Source: Peribolospora baueri (lineage: Eukaryota; Basidiomycota; Peribolosporomycetes; Peribolosporales; Peribolosporaceae). Taken from it: a DNA stretch of 64,000 bases. This document shows, piece by piece, positions 23,820 to 35,135 of the stretch (positions within the stretch are counted from its first letter, which is position 1; the number at the start of each line of letters is the position of its first letter). The stretch spans positions 25,001 to 89,000 of the forward strand of contig JAMDHS010000069.1 in NCBI GenBank assembly GCA_029717555.1. Reading direction: 5' to 3'. Made by a program: the position numbers and the translations under genes. Under the pieces are notes generated by a model that ran no database searches, had not been told where the DNA came from, and was given only the letters and a program-made list of their open reading frames with translations.

Positions 23820-26800
23820 TCATGGTTCCTCCTGAGGACGGATGTCAGTCGTTGGCCTCGGCTTTTCGCCGACGCTAGACGTGCCCATCAGCACTTGTTC
23901 TATCGACTTGCTGCTCAACGAGCGACCCGGTCCGCCGATTATGAGGCCTGGCCTCCTGGGCGGCAAAGGCTCGGTCGTCGTTGGAGCTGGAGCTTCAGCT
24001 GAGGCCGCATCAGCTTCCACCGCTGCAGAAGAACCAGATCCTTCTTCTTCGTCCTCCCGCTTAGCGGCATTAGACGTACTGGGAGGTACGGTTGCCAGCG
24101 GAGACGAAGGCACCGCCGCTGACGCTGAAGGAACCGGATTAGTCGCGTTCCTGACGGCCGTCAATGTCGGGGCATCCAGCGTTCCCATTTCACCTCGAAC
24201 GGTCTCGGTAGAAACGGACTTCTCCATGGGACCGCCGTCGACATGTTCTGGAGTGGATGCTCTGACGGTCACCGATGGAGCTGTCGGGTCCGACAGCGGC
24301 AGTGAAGCCGTACGCAGGGGTGATCTTGGCCGTGAGTTGGTGGCCTCGCCCACTGCCGCCTCTTCCGAACGCTTAACCTTGTCGCCCGACCGCTGGATAT
24401 GCAGCCTGCTCGCAAGAGCTCGGGCGTTGGCGTCTGGGCCGCTACCGAACCCTCGGGCAATCTCGCCGCTCGATCTGGACGCATCATTTTTCGGGTGGAC
24501 GTTCTTCCACCGCTTCCAGCCCTCAAAATCGATGAGCGCCTGTTCAACAACAGAGGGATCAGAGATCAGTAAAAGCTGGCATGGACGATAGTTTACTCTG
24601 GCAAGCGGACTCACCTGCATGCAACCCCATTCCGTGATTTTCCGCTCTAACCAGGGTAGAGACACGGGCTTGGTTAGGAAGTCGTTGCACCCTGCGGCCA
24701 ACGCGGCCACCCTGTCACTGGCGAAGACGGAGGCGGTGAGTGCGACGATGATGACTGAACTCCTGAATGGGCTTGCCGGATTGGACCTAGGCGAACCGCC
24801 CCCCGCGCTGGAAGAAGATGTGGCGGCCGAAGTTGACGATGCCGGCGTCCCCGTGTCCCCGGCAGCCGGTGACCCAATTTCGGAAGGTGGGGTGGAGGGG
24901 AAGATGCCGATGTTGTTGGACTTCTCCAGGCGTCGGATCTCTTTGGTGGCTTCGATGCCGTCCATGACTGGCAATTGGATATCCATCAGGATCAGGTGAA
25001 AACCGCCCGTTCGCCACTTTTCCACCGCTTCTACACCGTTGCTTGCCACGCTAAACCGGATGCCCTTCTTTTTCATGAACATCGACAGAATGGTCTGGTT
25101 GATCTCGTTGTCTGAGCAAAAGAATAATAATAATCAACCACGTGAAATTAGCATGACTTGTAGAGTTCCCCAAAGGCCAGTACAAAGAGAGGCGCTCTAC
25201 TGACCTTCGACGATCAGCACATTGATTGACGGGATGACGCCGTCGTTCACACTCTTCTTCTTAGCGGGTGTGCCCTTCTTCGACACGGCAGTAAAGCCGG
25301 CACCGATGAGCATACCTGACTGTTTCTCAGCGCTCGGAGGCTTGCCGCGAGTTCCAGCCACGCCGAAGCGCCTGGGTGACTCGGGCGCACCCAACGAGGG
25401 ACCCGGCAGAGCACGAGACGACGTATTGACGCGAGGATTGGGACGATGCGGCGAATCTGCAGCTTCGTCCAGGCCGACATCAGGGAGAGCAGCGGCCGGC
25501 TGAGAGGAAGAAGAACCCGTGTCGGAGATGCCAGCGCCCAATGCCGACTCTGGGGAAAGTTCTTTTCCGTCACTATCGCGTCTTGACTTTGCGCCGGCGC
25601 TTATCAGGCTCGCGTTGGAAAGTGAATTTGACCAGGTGCGCTTCGTGTTCGCAGGCGGAGGCGGGAAACTGACCGACTCCTGTTGACCAGCTTCCTCGCC
25701 AGACGTCGACATGCTGGAGTGGTGCTTGCCCAATGGTATTCCCTTCGGAGAGCCTGTTCCGGCAAGAACGTTGCCCAACCCTACCTGGGGGGCGAACAGT
25801 GCCCCAGGCGGATGACTTCGACTTGCGGTGGGCGACCTGTTGACGGCAGGCTTCGTAGTTTGGTTCCTCTCCGAGCTTTCACCGCTCATCTTGCCTTCTT
25901 TGATACCTACAGTTGGCCAGCTGCCTGAAGTGTCGCGACGATGTAAGATAGGTTTTGTCTGAGGCTGGAAGAAGATGCCGGCAGGACGACCATCCGGAGA
26001 TTGAATGACCATTCCTGCCGCTGCGGAGCTGCCAATGCGCGTGGCCGTCTCGCTAAAGTATTCGAGGGCGTCAACGGGAACGGGGCTATTCGGCGTGGAA
26101 GTGCCTGAGGGAGAGAATGGTGCAGGAGCTAGAAGCGATTGCGTCGTCGCCGGCGGTTCACTGGCCGAAGCAGTGGCGCGTTCGGGCGGCGGAGAAGCCA
26201 GTTGGAGAGAAGCCGCAGAGTGAGAGGCCGATCCACGCTCAGTTAACGTGGTTGCGGACGCCTCTGCCGACGCTGAATGTCCCGCATTTGAATTCGAAAC
26301 AGTTGGGCTTGCAGTCGCATGTTTCTCCTCTTCGTGCAAGGATTCGAAGCCGACAGCCGAACCATTATGTCCTGTTCCTTCAGGATCTTCCTGCACAGGG
26401 ATCAAATGCTTTGCCGTTGCCGGAGTTTCTTCTTTTTCCGTTGACCGGGATTGCTGAGAGGGCACGGAGAAGGGATGCTCGAGATCGGCCTCAGGCGACA
26501 CCGCGCCAGCGAGCTCTGGCGCGACGCCAGCCAAGAAATAGTGGCCGGCCGGTACGACGGGACTGTTTGCGATGGGAAGGAAATAAGGGTCGACGACCGG
26601 ATTCGTGCTGGCGGTGTAGAGCGCGGTGAGACATCTCCTTGGTCCAGCCGGCTTGGGAACGACCAATACCTCTGGCATGAGCATCCCGGGAGGCGCAGAA
26701 TCAAGAATACTGTGTACGATGTCTTTGACGTGCTTATAGTTCGCGAGATTGGTAAAATGGATCACGGCGACCGCCGCTCGAGCCTCGCTTCCCCGTTGGT

Positions 26801-29800
26801 GGTAGCGGTTAGACAATTCAGATGTCCGAGATCCGCCTCCGACCGAATCAGCAGGACGTAGACTTTCGGCAGAGCCCCGTTGGCTCGGAAGTGTCGGTCG
26901 ACGGGCCAAAAAGCCCTGGGGGCTGAGACTGGGTGTCCCCGACGGCGTCCCTGAGTTTCCTTGTCGTTCGTTCGGTGATGCAACGCCCCGTCCGGGCGTG
27001 CTCGACATGAGGCTGGCCTGAAGGACTGGCATAGCGGAACGGAACTGAAGCAGCTGTCGCTGAAGCGTCTCGACGTCGTCATCGATCACCACAAAGTCGA
27101 TAGGCGCGATCGACGGCGGAAACGGGAAGTCATTCGAGGAGTGGCCAGCAGCGGGCTTGGGATCCTGGACAGCGTCTCCGGCCACAGTGAGGGTACCTCC
27201 GTGACGTTTGACGGTGTCCGTATGGTCGGTCACTCCGGACGCTTGCTCAGGGCTGTCGATGACAGTGGCAGTACCGGTGATGGGGTCAAGCACGATCGTG
27301 GCCGAGGAGGAACTGGAAGCGCCGGTTTCACTCGTGGCGGGTATTCCTGCCCCGCGCAACCGGGGATCGCTGGGTAAGGAGACGAGCATCGGTCGTCCCG
27401 CGGTCAAAGCTACGGCGACGGTCGGTGCGGCATTGGCAGCGCTCTCTGAACTTCCCTTTTCCCTCTTCGCCCCCTCTGTCCCAGTGCTTCCCTGGTCTCC
27501 CACAGCCGTGGTGGCATCAGCAGTCGACAAACCAATCAGCTTGTCAGAGACGACGGGGAAGGGAGTAACGTCAAGGCCCCAGCTGGTGAAGTAACCAGTG
27601 AGGCATTTCGTGAACGTATTCCGAATGGCAGCATGTAGAGCCACCCTCTTGCCCCTCAAACGGTCGGTGAAAGCAACCAGCTCGTCTAGCGTTGGCTCGC
27701 GTGAGACGGTGAGGGCGGGGAAGAAGCGTTGGCGTGCCGCTTCCTCCTCCTTGGAGACGTTGGACAGCACCGAGAGCGGCGCACCTTTGCCGAGCACAAA
27801 GGATAGCAAGTACCGCGAGCCGGTGTGCAGGTAGGGAAGGTGGTTGGGCGGCGATCTGTCAGACGAGGATGACGAATGCGAGGAAAGGGACGGAACCCCG
27901 AAAGGCGACTGCTCTGAAATGGAAGGAGCGACATCGAGAGTGGCGTCCCATCGCACGAGAATAGAGCGTGTAGTGGGGTCGTCCATAAAGTTAGATGCTG
28001 CCATGGCTGACATTGTTGATGCAGGTGCACTCGCGCCGCCTTCGTCCTCGTCTGCGTGTTCCGCAGCGGCCGCCGCCGCGGAGACAACTTTTGAGGAGAA
28101 GTCATGCTTGATCTCGAATGCGCACAGCAGCTTGTCCTTCTCGTCTTGCTCGCTGTCCCTCGCCTTGGAGGTCGGTGGTGATGCTGCAGACGCTCCGTCT
28201 TCATCTCCAGCAGCGTCGCTCTTCTCCTCCCCATTGACTACGCCATTCTCCTTCTGCCTCTGCTTAGCGCCCGGCTCCATCTCCTCCACCCTCACGCCCA
28301 ATCCAACACACGCCCCGGGTGCAGCACTGTCCAAGACCTTCTGGAGGATATGGGACAGCACGAAGCGGACGGCTCCCTCGTCGCCTCGGACGCTGGTATG
28401 ACCCATGAGACTGTCCGGAAGGTTGGTTTGTTGCGCCAAGCCCGCCTCTCCAGCATCGACATTGCCCTGGCCCTCTTCTCGTCCGTCCTTGCCTCGATGC
28501 CCTGAGATGTGAGGTCGGCCATCCTCGAAGGAATGTTCAGGTCGGACCAACACAAGGTCGATGTCTTGCTGCGCCGCGATACCGGATAAAGCATCAGCGA
28601 GTCGCTGACACAGCTCCGCGGGGTCAAATGACTCGTCGTGAGCGCGGTAGGGAGGCAGTGGCGGAGGTTGGGGCGGCTGTGAATCACAGGATGACTGCTG
28701 GGGCTGGGGGGCCGGAGTGGTACTTGCCGTTGTAGATGGCACTTGAGGTAATGGCCCGTTGACGGACTTCGGGGTTTCTTGGTCCACGTCTCCCCCTCTT
28801 TGTGTGTCCTTTTCCTCCTCGTTTCCCCGATCCATCCCTACTCCGGACTCGCCAGGCCCGCTCAACTCGCTCTCCATAACCGCCTGCACAGTGCTCGCGT
28901 TCCTAGCCCCGACGCCACTCCCGCCTACACCGGCTCCCAAAGCCCAGTTGACGACTCTCAACCCCTCCAGCAGCGCGCCCACACAGCTGACGGGCAAGCG
29001 CAGCTCGCAGGGACTGAGCATCTCGTGAGCTGGATCGAGGAGATGGGGAGGGATAAGTTGGAGGAGTGTCGAAATGGGCATCTGTAGCGCGTCGGCCAGG
29101 ACAGTTGCATCCGGGGTCAGAGGGTAGGAGGAGGAACTTGAGGGGGTATTACCTCCAATGCGCACGGGAGCAAGGGGTGAGAGTGACGCAGGCTTTTGCG
29201 CTGCGTTCGCTTCGGAATCCTTCTGCTGCATGCGCCCGTCGGACACTGTCGTAGGTCTCGTCGACTCCATAGCACAAGAAGCCACAGACCGATCCGACGA
29301 CAAGCTCGAAAATGACGGAGATGGGAACGGAGGAGCGGATGAGCCCAACAGCGACGAAGACGGCCCTACGGCGGCTTGAGGCTGAGTTGGAGACAAAGTT
29401 TGCACAGTCGCTTCTGCTAACTCTTTTTTTTCTACCTGCGCCTCCTCTATCCCTTGTTGCTGTTCCGCTTTCGTTGAGGAGCGCATGGGCCAGGAGGGCG
29501 CACTCGCTCCTTCTCCGGCATGTTGCACCTGAAGAGATCCTTTTCTAGCAGCAGCTTCATGCCACTGCTGTGACGACGGCGGCGGAGGGAACGAGCTCAT
29601 ACGCTGCTGGGGCGGTCTGCGCCACGATCTACCAGGGTGAGCAAGTCCTGCCAAGCGGTTCGGCGGAGGCGCAGAGAAAGCCCGGTCTAATGGTGGGGGT
29701 GGCGGTCGAGTTATGCGCACGGGTTTTTCTTGCTGAATCGCGTCCTCTGTCAACGAGCCTGAACCATAGCCTAGTGGCGATAGCAGCGACGAGTGGGACC

Positions 29801-31790
29801 AGACCGGCTGCTCGTTGACGTCCGCAGGTGCGACCTGACCAGGCCCGATCGCAGAGGTGGTGGATGGGGCAGGAGAGGAGACAGGCGCAGACTGAGCGAG
29901 CGGGGAAAGAGGAGGAGGACTTGTCGTCGCAGTTGTTTGGGAGAGCTGACTGGCGGCTCCGGCTCCGGAAGCGGAGCTGAATTCTGGTTCCTGCGCCGCG
30001 GGAATCACTGTGCGAGAGACGTCGAGTGCGTGGGGCGCTGCGATGTAATACGACGGCAAGGCTGCAGTGCTCTTCGGAATGTCCATCTGCTGGGTAGACG
30101 ATGCCGCAGGGGCCGCTGGACCCGATTGATCGCTTTCGCCAGGGGTTTCGCCAGGGCCGGGGGGGGTATCGGAGAAAGGCGTCATGGTGGTGAAGAAGCC
30201 CGGTGTGAGGAGACCGGAAGGCTGTGTAGAAGCGAAGTCAGCCGGGGCAAACTGCGTGAAGGGAGAGTCGAAGACGGGTACTTTTGCGGGCATGGAGCGG
30301 GTCGACCGGTCCGAGGAAGAGGGGGAGACGTCGAACTCGGCTGAGTGCACGCGCGAAGGCGATGGCCGCAGAGGGCTGGCCTGAATGTCAGACGTCTCTT
30401 TTGCATCACCATGAAGGGAGGACGCGAACGGGACGCCTTCGTCTCTGGGAGCAGCGGAGGCGGGGTTGGGCTGAGCAGAGATAGGCGAGTTCATGCTCCA
30501 TGGTTGAACTCCAGTACCCATATCCACCTCAGGGACGCCGCCTCGAGCGTAGCGTTGGCCGGCGTCAGACTGTCCTTCGATAGTGTGACTGCTCCCACTA
30601 GATCCAGAAGCACCGCTCATGCTATCGGCCACGCTGCCCTTGAGGCTACTGTTGTCGCTCTCCTCGGATTTGAACGAAGGGGACGCATGAAACTGAGCAG
30701 CAGAGGCAAGGTCCGCGGAGGATGACACTCCAGTAGAAATGCTGCGCATGGTGGACGATGAGGTGCTGCCTACACTTCCACTACTTGCAGAACCGAAGGA
30801 AGGTCGGCCGTTGAGAAAAGTGGGCGTCGCACCTGAAGGAGGCTCTAAGGGACTGGCTGGCCATGCAAAGCTGGGTTTTCCGGGGACACCACCCACAGCT
30901 CCCCCAGAGGCTTTCCCCTTTCCCCTTCCCTTGACTTTAACCGTCCGGCGCGCCTGGGCCGTTGCTGCATTTGCCACCGGGGATCTGGTGTCTTCCAAGG
31001 TCGGCCTCTTGTCCCCCGCCTCCCCTTCAAATCCTTCTTCGCCAGGCGTCTGCTCAGACGAGCCAGGAACAGGGATAGTCCAGCCGTCGCCTTCGTTGCC
31101 ACTGTCGGTTTGGAAGTCAAAGCTGTAATCGCTTCCAGGAGTCGGGGTGGGAGTCGGAGTCGCGGAAATGCTCTGTATGCCTGCCAAGTTTGAGGTCCCC
31201 AATGCCCCCGGAGGAAAAGATGGTGTCGCCTGCCTAATATGGTTACGTCCAGGGCTCCCATTAGGAGCGGCGACGCCCTCGTCCTTTGTCCGACCGTTGT
31301 CGGGAGGCGCCACGACCGTCGGAAGTCGGGCCGCATCAATCCCGCCCAGCTCATCGGCAGGTCCGACCTGTGTGTCCAAAGGCATCGAACCCGACCCGCT
31401 GGGCAAAGGCTCGCTTTCGCGCAGTGTCGGGCTATACCAGTTGCCGAACACGTCCGTGGCATCTACGTTGCGCCAACCCTTCTCGTCCGACTCTGAGCGC
31501 TTATGATATGATTCGACGCCTCCCGCCATAGGGCTCGAGATAGGCCCTGTGCTGCTGCTGCCGCTGCTGACGGCATCCTGGCTCTCGCTGGGTCCATAGG
31601 GGAGGACCACCCGGACGTCAGAGATCGGCTTCTCCTTGGCTTGCCCGGACGATGGGTGCAGGCGAACATCGTCGCTGGCTCCATTGTCGTGCGAGGGGGG
31701 AGTTTGCAGCGGCACCTCCTCCGCAATGATGCTCGGCGGCGGAGGCGTCGATGGAGAGGGTGGGGACGAGGACCCTTGTCGTTTCTCCAT
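23820..31790 (-). CDS. SSK1: Ssk1-type response regulator of the HOG osmostress pathway, unusually long
   Basis: Receives phosphate from the histidine phosphotransfer protein; unphosphorylated Ssk1 activates the Ssk2-type MAPKKK. Exons (minus): 25205-31790, 24615-25111, 23820-24539; about 2,600 residues against 712 in yeast. The receiver domain (about 2188-2360) is complete: NVLIVEDNEINQ (acidic pocket), LILMDIQLPVMDG (acceptor Asp), IVALTAS and DFLTKPVSLPWLE, then the Ssk1 signature ALIDFEGWKRWK. Upstream, blocks at about 1378-1710 (GKRVALHAAIRNTFTKCLTG, PIDFVVIDDD, AVIHFTNLANYK, EVLVVPKPAGPRR) match Ssk1/Mcs4 proteins and look like a degenerate receiver fold. The first ~950 residues and the ~240-residue tail are Ser/Pro-rich and disordered. 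The ATG at 31790 is the first in frame; the frame stays open about 100 nt upstream, so an extra 5' exon is possible. Confidence 0.92.
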
Positions 31791-32933
31791 CTCCAACCGA
31801 CCCGTAAGAGTAGAAGCGACGGAGATCGCTCGACGTTTTCGCTTTCGAAAGCAATCTCGTCCAGAACGGACAGCGTCTATAAGGTGTCCCAATATTGCGG
31901 GAGGAACTTGTTAGGATATTGGGGGCGGCCCAGCGCTGGCGGGAGCTGAAAATCCGTCGAGGCGCTCAGTGGAATGACCAGCTGCCGGAGCCGGTGCTCG
32001 CTGATGCCTGCCAGGTCGTCCAAAGGGGTCCCAGTGACAGAGGAGAGCAGAGAAAATAGGGGTAGAGTAGCAGAAATGAGTAGGCGAGGGAAAATGAGGA
32101 CAGTGGGAGGAGGATAGGATGTGGAGCACAGCCTACGGCTTCCGTGCGTCGGTTAGATGAGAGGTGCGTCGGATCGGAGATGGGTGGATCGGGATAGTAT
32201 CGGATGAAGGAAGATGGAGGATGTGCGCTCTCTCCGAGGCGAGCGCTTCGGTCCTCACCGTTGAGAGTGGAGAAAAGGGAAGGCGAGGAGGGAAGATGGA
32301 TGGTGAGAATAAGAACGACCGGGCGCATCTCAGTTCGACGCTCGATGATGGAACGCTCGCTGCAAGTCCGCGACGATCATTCCTCGCAACTCCGCGTAAA
32401 GCCGTCCGACCGCAGTTCCTTCGCCCGGTCTCTTGCAACGATGCAGTCTTTCCGTCCTTGTTTTTTCTTCGACCACCTCAACACCCTCACAACTGGCTCG
32501 GTGAGTACAAGCAGAGTGTCTGTCCATCGCCTTCCGTTCCACCCCATTTGCGTCTCCTTCCATGATGAACAAAATATCACATTCAAGCTCAACAGTCGTA
32601 CTCGCCCTTCGGGGCTCATGGCGACCATCTCTTCTGCAATTCTGATCTTCTGCTCGGGCGCTCTCGTTCTCTTGCGGCGTCATATGGGGTGGTGCATAAC
32701 GATTGTGATGATGTTGAGATGAGCGCTGATGTAGAGCTCATTTTTCTTTCTTTCTTTTTTTTTGCGTGCGTTTTCCGGCTAGGATCCTCCTCAAGCGCTC
32801 GCGCGCTTGTGAGACACTTCCGCGTCGACCGCCACTGGCTTTCCCCTGTTCCATTCTCTACCTCGAGTGCTTTCTTCATTACTCCAGTAATCCTGTTCCC
32901 TCCGCACTACTGTACACTACTCATTATCCCACC
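31791..32933. other. divergent promoter region between SSK1 and PHA2
   Basis: About 1.1 kb separating two start codons. Contains a T-rich tract near 32745-32763, close to PHA2. Short frames on both strands have no supportable product. Confidence 0.5.
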
Positions 32934-34449
32934 ATGACTGCGAACGCGACCGCGGTGGCAGACACCACTGGTGAACATCTCAGTGTCAAAGGTGTCGAAC
33001 CTAGGCCGCGAGTGGCCTTCCTAGGCCCTGTAGGCACGTACACTCATCAAGTGAGTGATGAACGCTCTCTACTGTCCAACTGGTCGTCTGAACCGAGAGC
33101 CGGCGACTAGACGCTGAAAGCTGCTCCCGCCTCGGTCTCGCAACTCTCCACGTCCGCCCACGGTATCCCCTTTTCTCCAGGCTGCCCTGGCTTACTTTGG
33201 TGGAGACGCCGAACTCATACCGTACGAGACTATTCCAGGTGGGTATCGTCAGCATGCGATCGCCCGCCGTCCAGTGTGATGGAAATCGCCCTACACCGTC
33301 TGTCTCTTAGCCTCCAATCATTGCCACTGGCACGGCTATCGGCTCAGCTGGCTTGACCTTCCAAGTCCTTCTCTCTTCCGCTGACCGTGCCCGTTGTCGT
33401 TGTCGTTTGCTACCTTGTCCATCTCATCACCATTTTCTGCTCCAGACGTCTTCCGCGCACTGACAGAATCCACACCACCATCGCAGTCAATGTCCTCAGC
33501 ATCAACGGCGAACAGCCACAACCCCGGCCCTAATGCCGCCACCGCGTCAGGGTCGCCACAGTACGCCATGGTGCCATACGAGAACTCGACGTACGGACCG
33601 GTGCTTGACTCGTTCGAGCGTCTCTCCGCTGAGTCAACAGGCTCGCCGAGATTCACGGTTGTAGGCAAGATCAACTTGCCTATCCAGCACTGTATCATGG
33701 CTTCTCCCCGAAATGGAGAGGGGAGGGGAGGGTGGAGGAAAGCGGATGGAAGCGTCAAGTGGGAGGACGTTGGGCTCATCGTGAGCCATAAGCAGGTGTG
33801 TGCGCTTGCTGGAGCGATGATGGAATGCCAGAGATTCGGTGCCGGCTCTTTAGTCGTGCTCCTCCGGCTTTTTCTCGACCCTGCCAGCACGGTGGGTTAG
33901 GTCCTCTCCCCTTCCACCTACCCAACTATCCCATTTTGTCTGTTTTACCCCCACAGGCCCTCGGCCAATGTGCCACCTATCTAGACACCCACTTGCCTCA
34001 TGCGCGGAGGACAAAGGTCCCATCCACAGCGTACGCCGCCCGACTCGCCGCCGGACTTGTTTCGCTCCCTGCCTCTTCCACGTCCGCATCGATTCAGCCT
34101 CTGAGTGATGACCCGGTTGCAGGAGCAAGAAGAGACGTGGACGGTGCGGGGAAGGGGGAGGGGGAGGGAAGACTGACGGTGGCGATATGCTCGGAAGTGT
34201 GCGCGCAGGCGTACGGTCTCGAGGTGCTGGCAAAGTCCGTGCAAGATAGGGATGGTGAGTGTCCGGTCACCGGTCGCTGAACCGTTTCTATTTTTAAATG
34301 GGAATGAGACGGGCCCAACCCCACCGTCTCTCCGTTCGTCTGATCTGATCTCATCTAATCGCATCTCATCCGACCTGACCCCTTTTCCGCACTCTGCTCA
34401 AGACAACACGACCCGTTTCCTCGCCCTCTCCTCCTCGTCCTCCTCGTAA
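32934..34449 (+). CDS. PHA2: prephenate dehydratase lacking an ACT domain
   Basis: Converts prephenate to phenylpyruvate in phenylalanine synthesis. Exons: 32934-33050, 33181-33238, 33446-33795, 33957-34254, 34403-34449; 289 residues. Family motifs: RVAFLGPVGTYTHQ, AALAYFG, VPYENSTYGPVLDSFERL, GKINLPIQHCI and the catalytic Thr-Arg-Phe in DNTTRFLAL. The protein ends only about eight residues later in a run of serines and TAA. Usual fungal and bacterial enzymes continue with an ACT domain of about 80 residues that binds Phe for feedback inhibition. I looked downstream to 35.1 kb and saw no ACT-like sequence or a spliceable exon for one. A Gly/Lys-rich loop (EGRGGWRKADG) and another near residue 235 are lineage inserts. 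Exon 4 start is the least certain junction. Confidence 0.9.
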
Positions 34450-35135
34450 CTTGGTCGCAACTTACCAACAACAGCCCTTCCCTTTGAACGTTGACGTCGG
34501 TATGACGACGGCAGATGCCAGCATCCTCTCCTGCCGTGCCTCTTTTCCGCCGGTCTATATGCATTACATTCGCGACCCTACATGCGTAGTTACGTAATTG
34601 TCCTGATCGTCGTCGTCGTCGTCGTCCGGGGAGCCTTCGTCTCCTCCCTTAGCTGTACGAGAGAGTCATACCGTTTCGAACTCAATTCGACCATCATTGC
34701 GAATGCAGTGCACAAGGTCCTCGACTCAGCCGGACGCTAATGGGAAGGTACGAAGAGTGTGATGAGGAAGAGGGAAGGAAGCGATGCTTGCAGACGCTGC
34801 TCGGATCGGAGAGGTATGTACGTATGCGCGACACACAGATACGTACTCGTACATCGGGCGACGAAAAGAAGGAAGGAAGGAAGGAAGGAAGGAAGAAGGA
34901 AGAAGGAAGAAGGAAGAAAAGGGACGAAGGTGAGGAAGGAAGAGAAAGGGCAACGGTGCAATCAAGGGCGCTACTTAGACAAGAGTAGAAGAGAGCGAGC
35001 GAATCGAGCCAATTGTACCGAATTGTCTGACAAGTCCCGTGGGAGGGAAGATACCGTCAGGCAAACCCGATGGACCGACTTGAGTCGGCTCGACTCGCTC
35101 CCGTCTTCTCTTTCCCTTCTTCGATCGATCGTCTA
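34450..35135. repeat. convergent intergenic region with a GGAA microsatellite
   Basis: Lies between the 3' ends of PHA2 and ADN1. Contains a GTC run at about 34602-34624 and GGAA/GAAGGAA repeats at 34864-34919. No gene seen. Confidence 0.7.
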
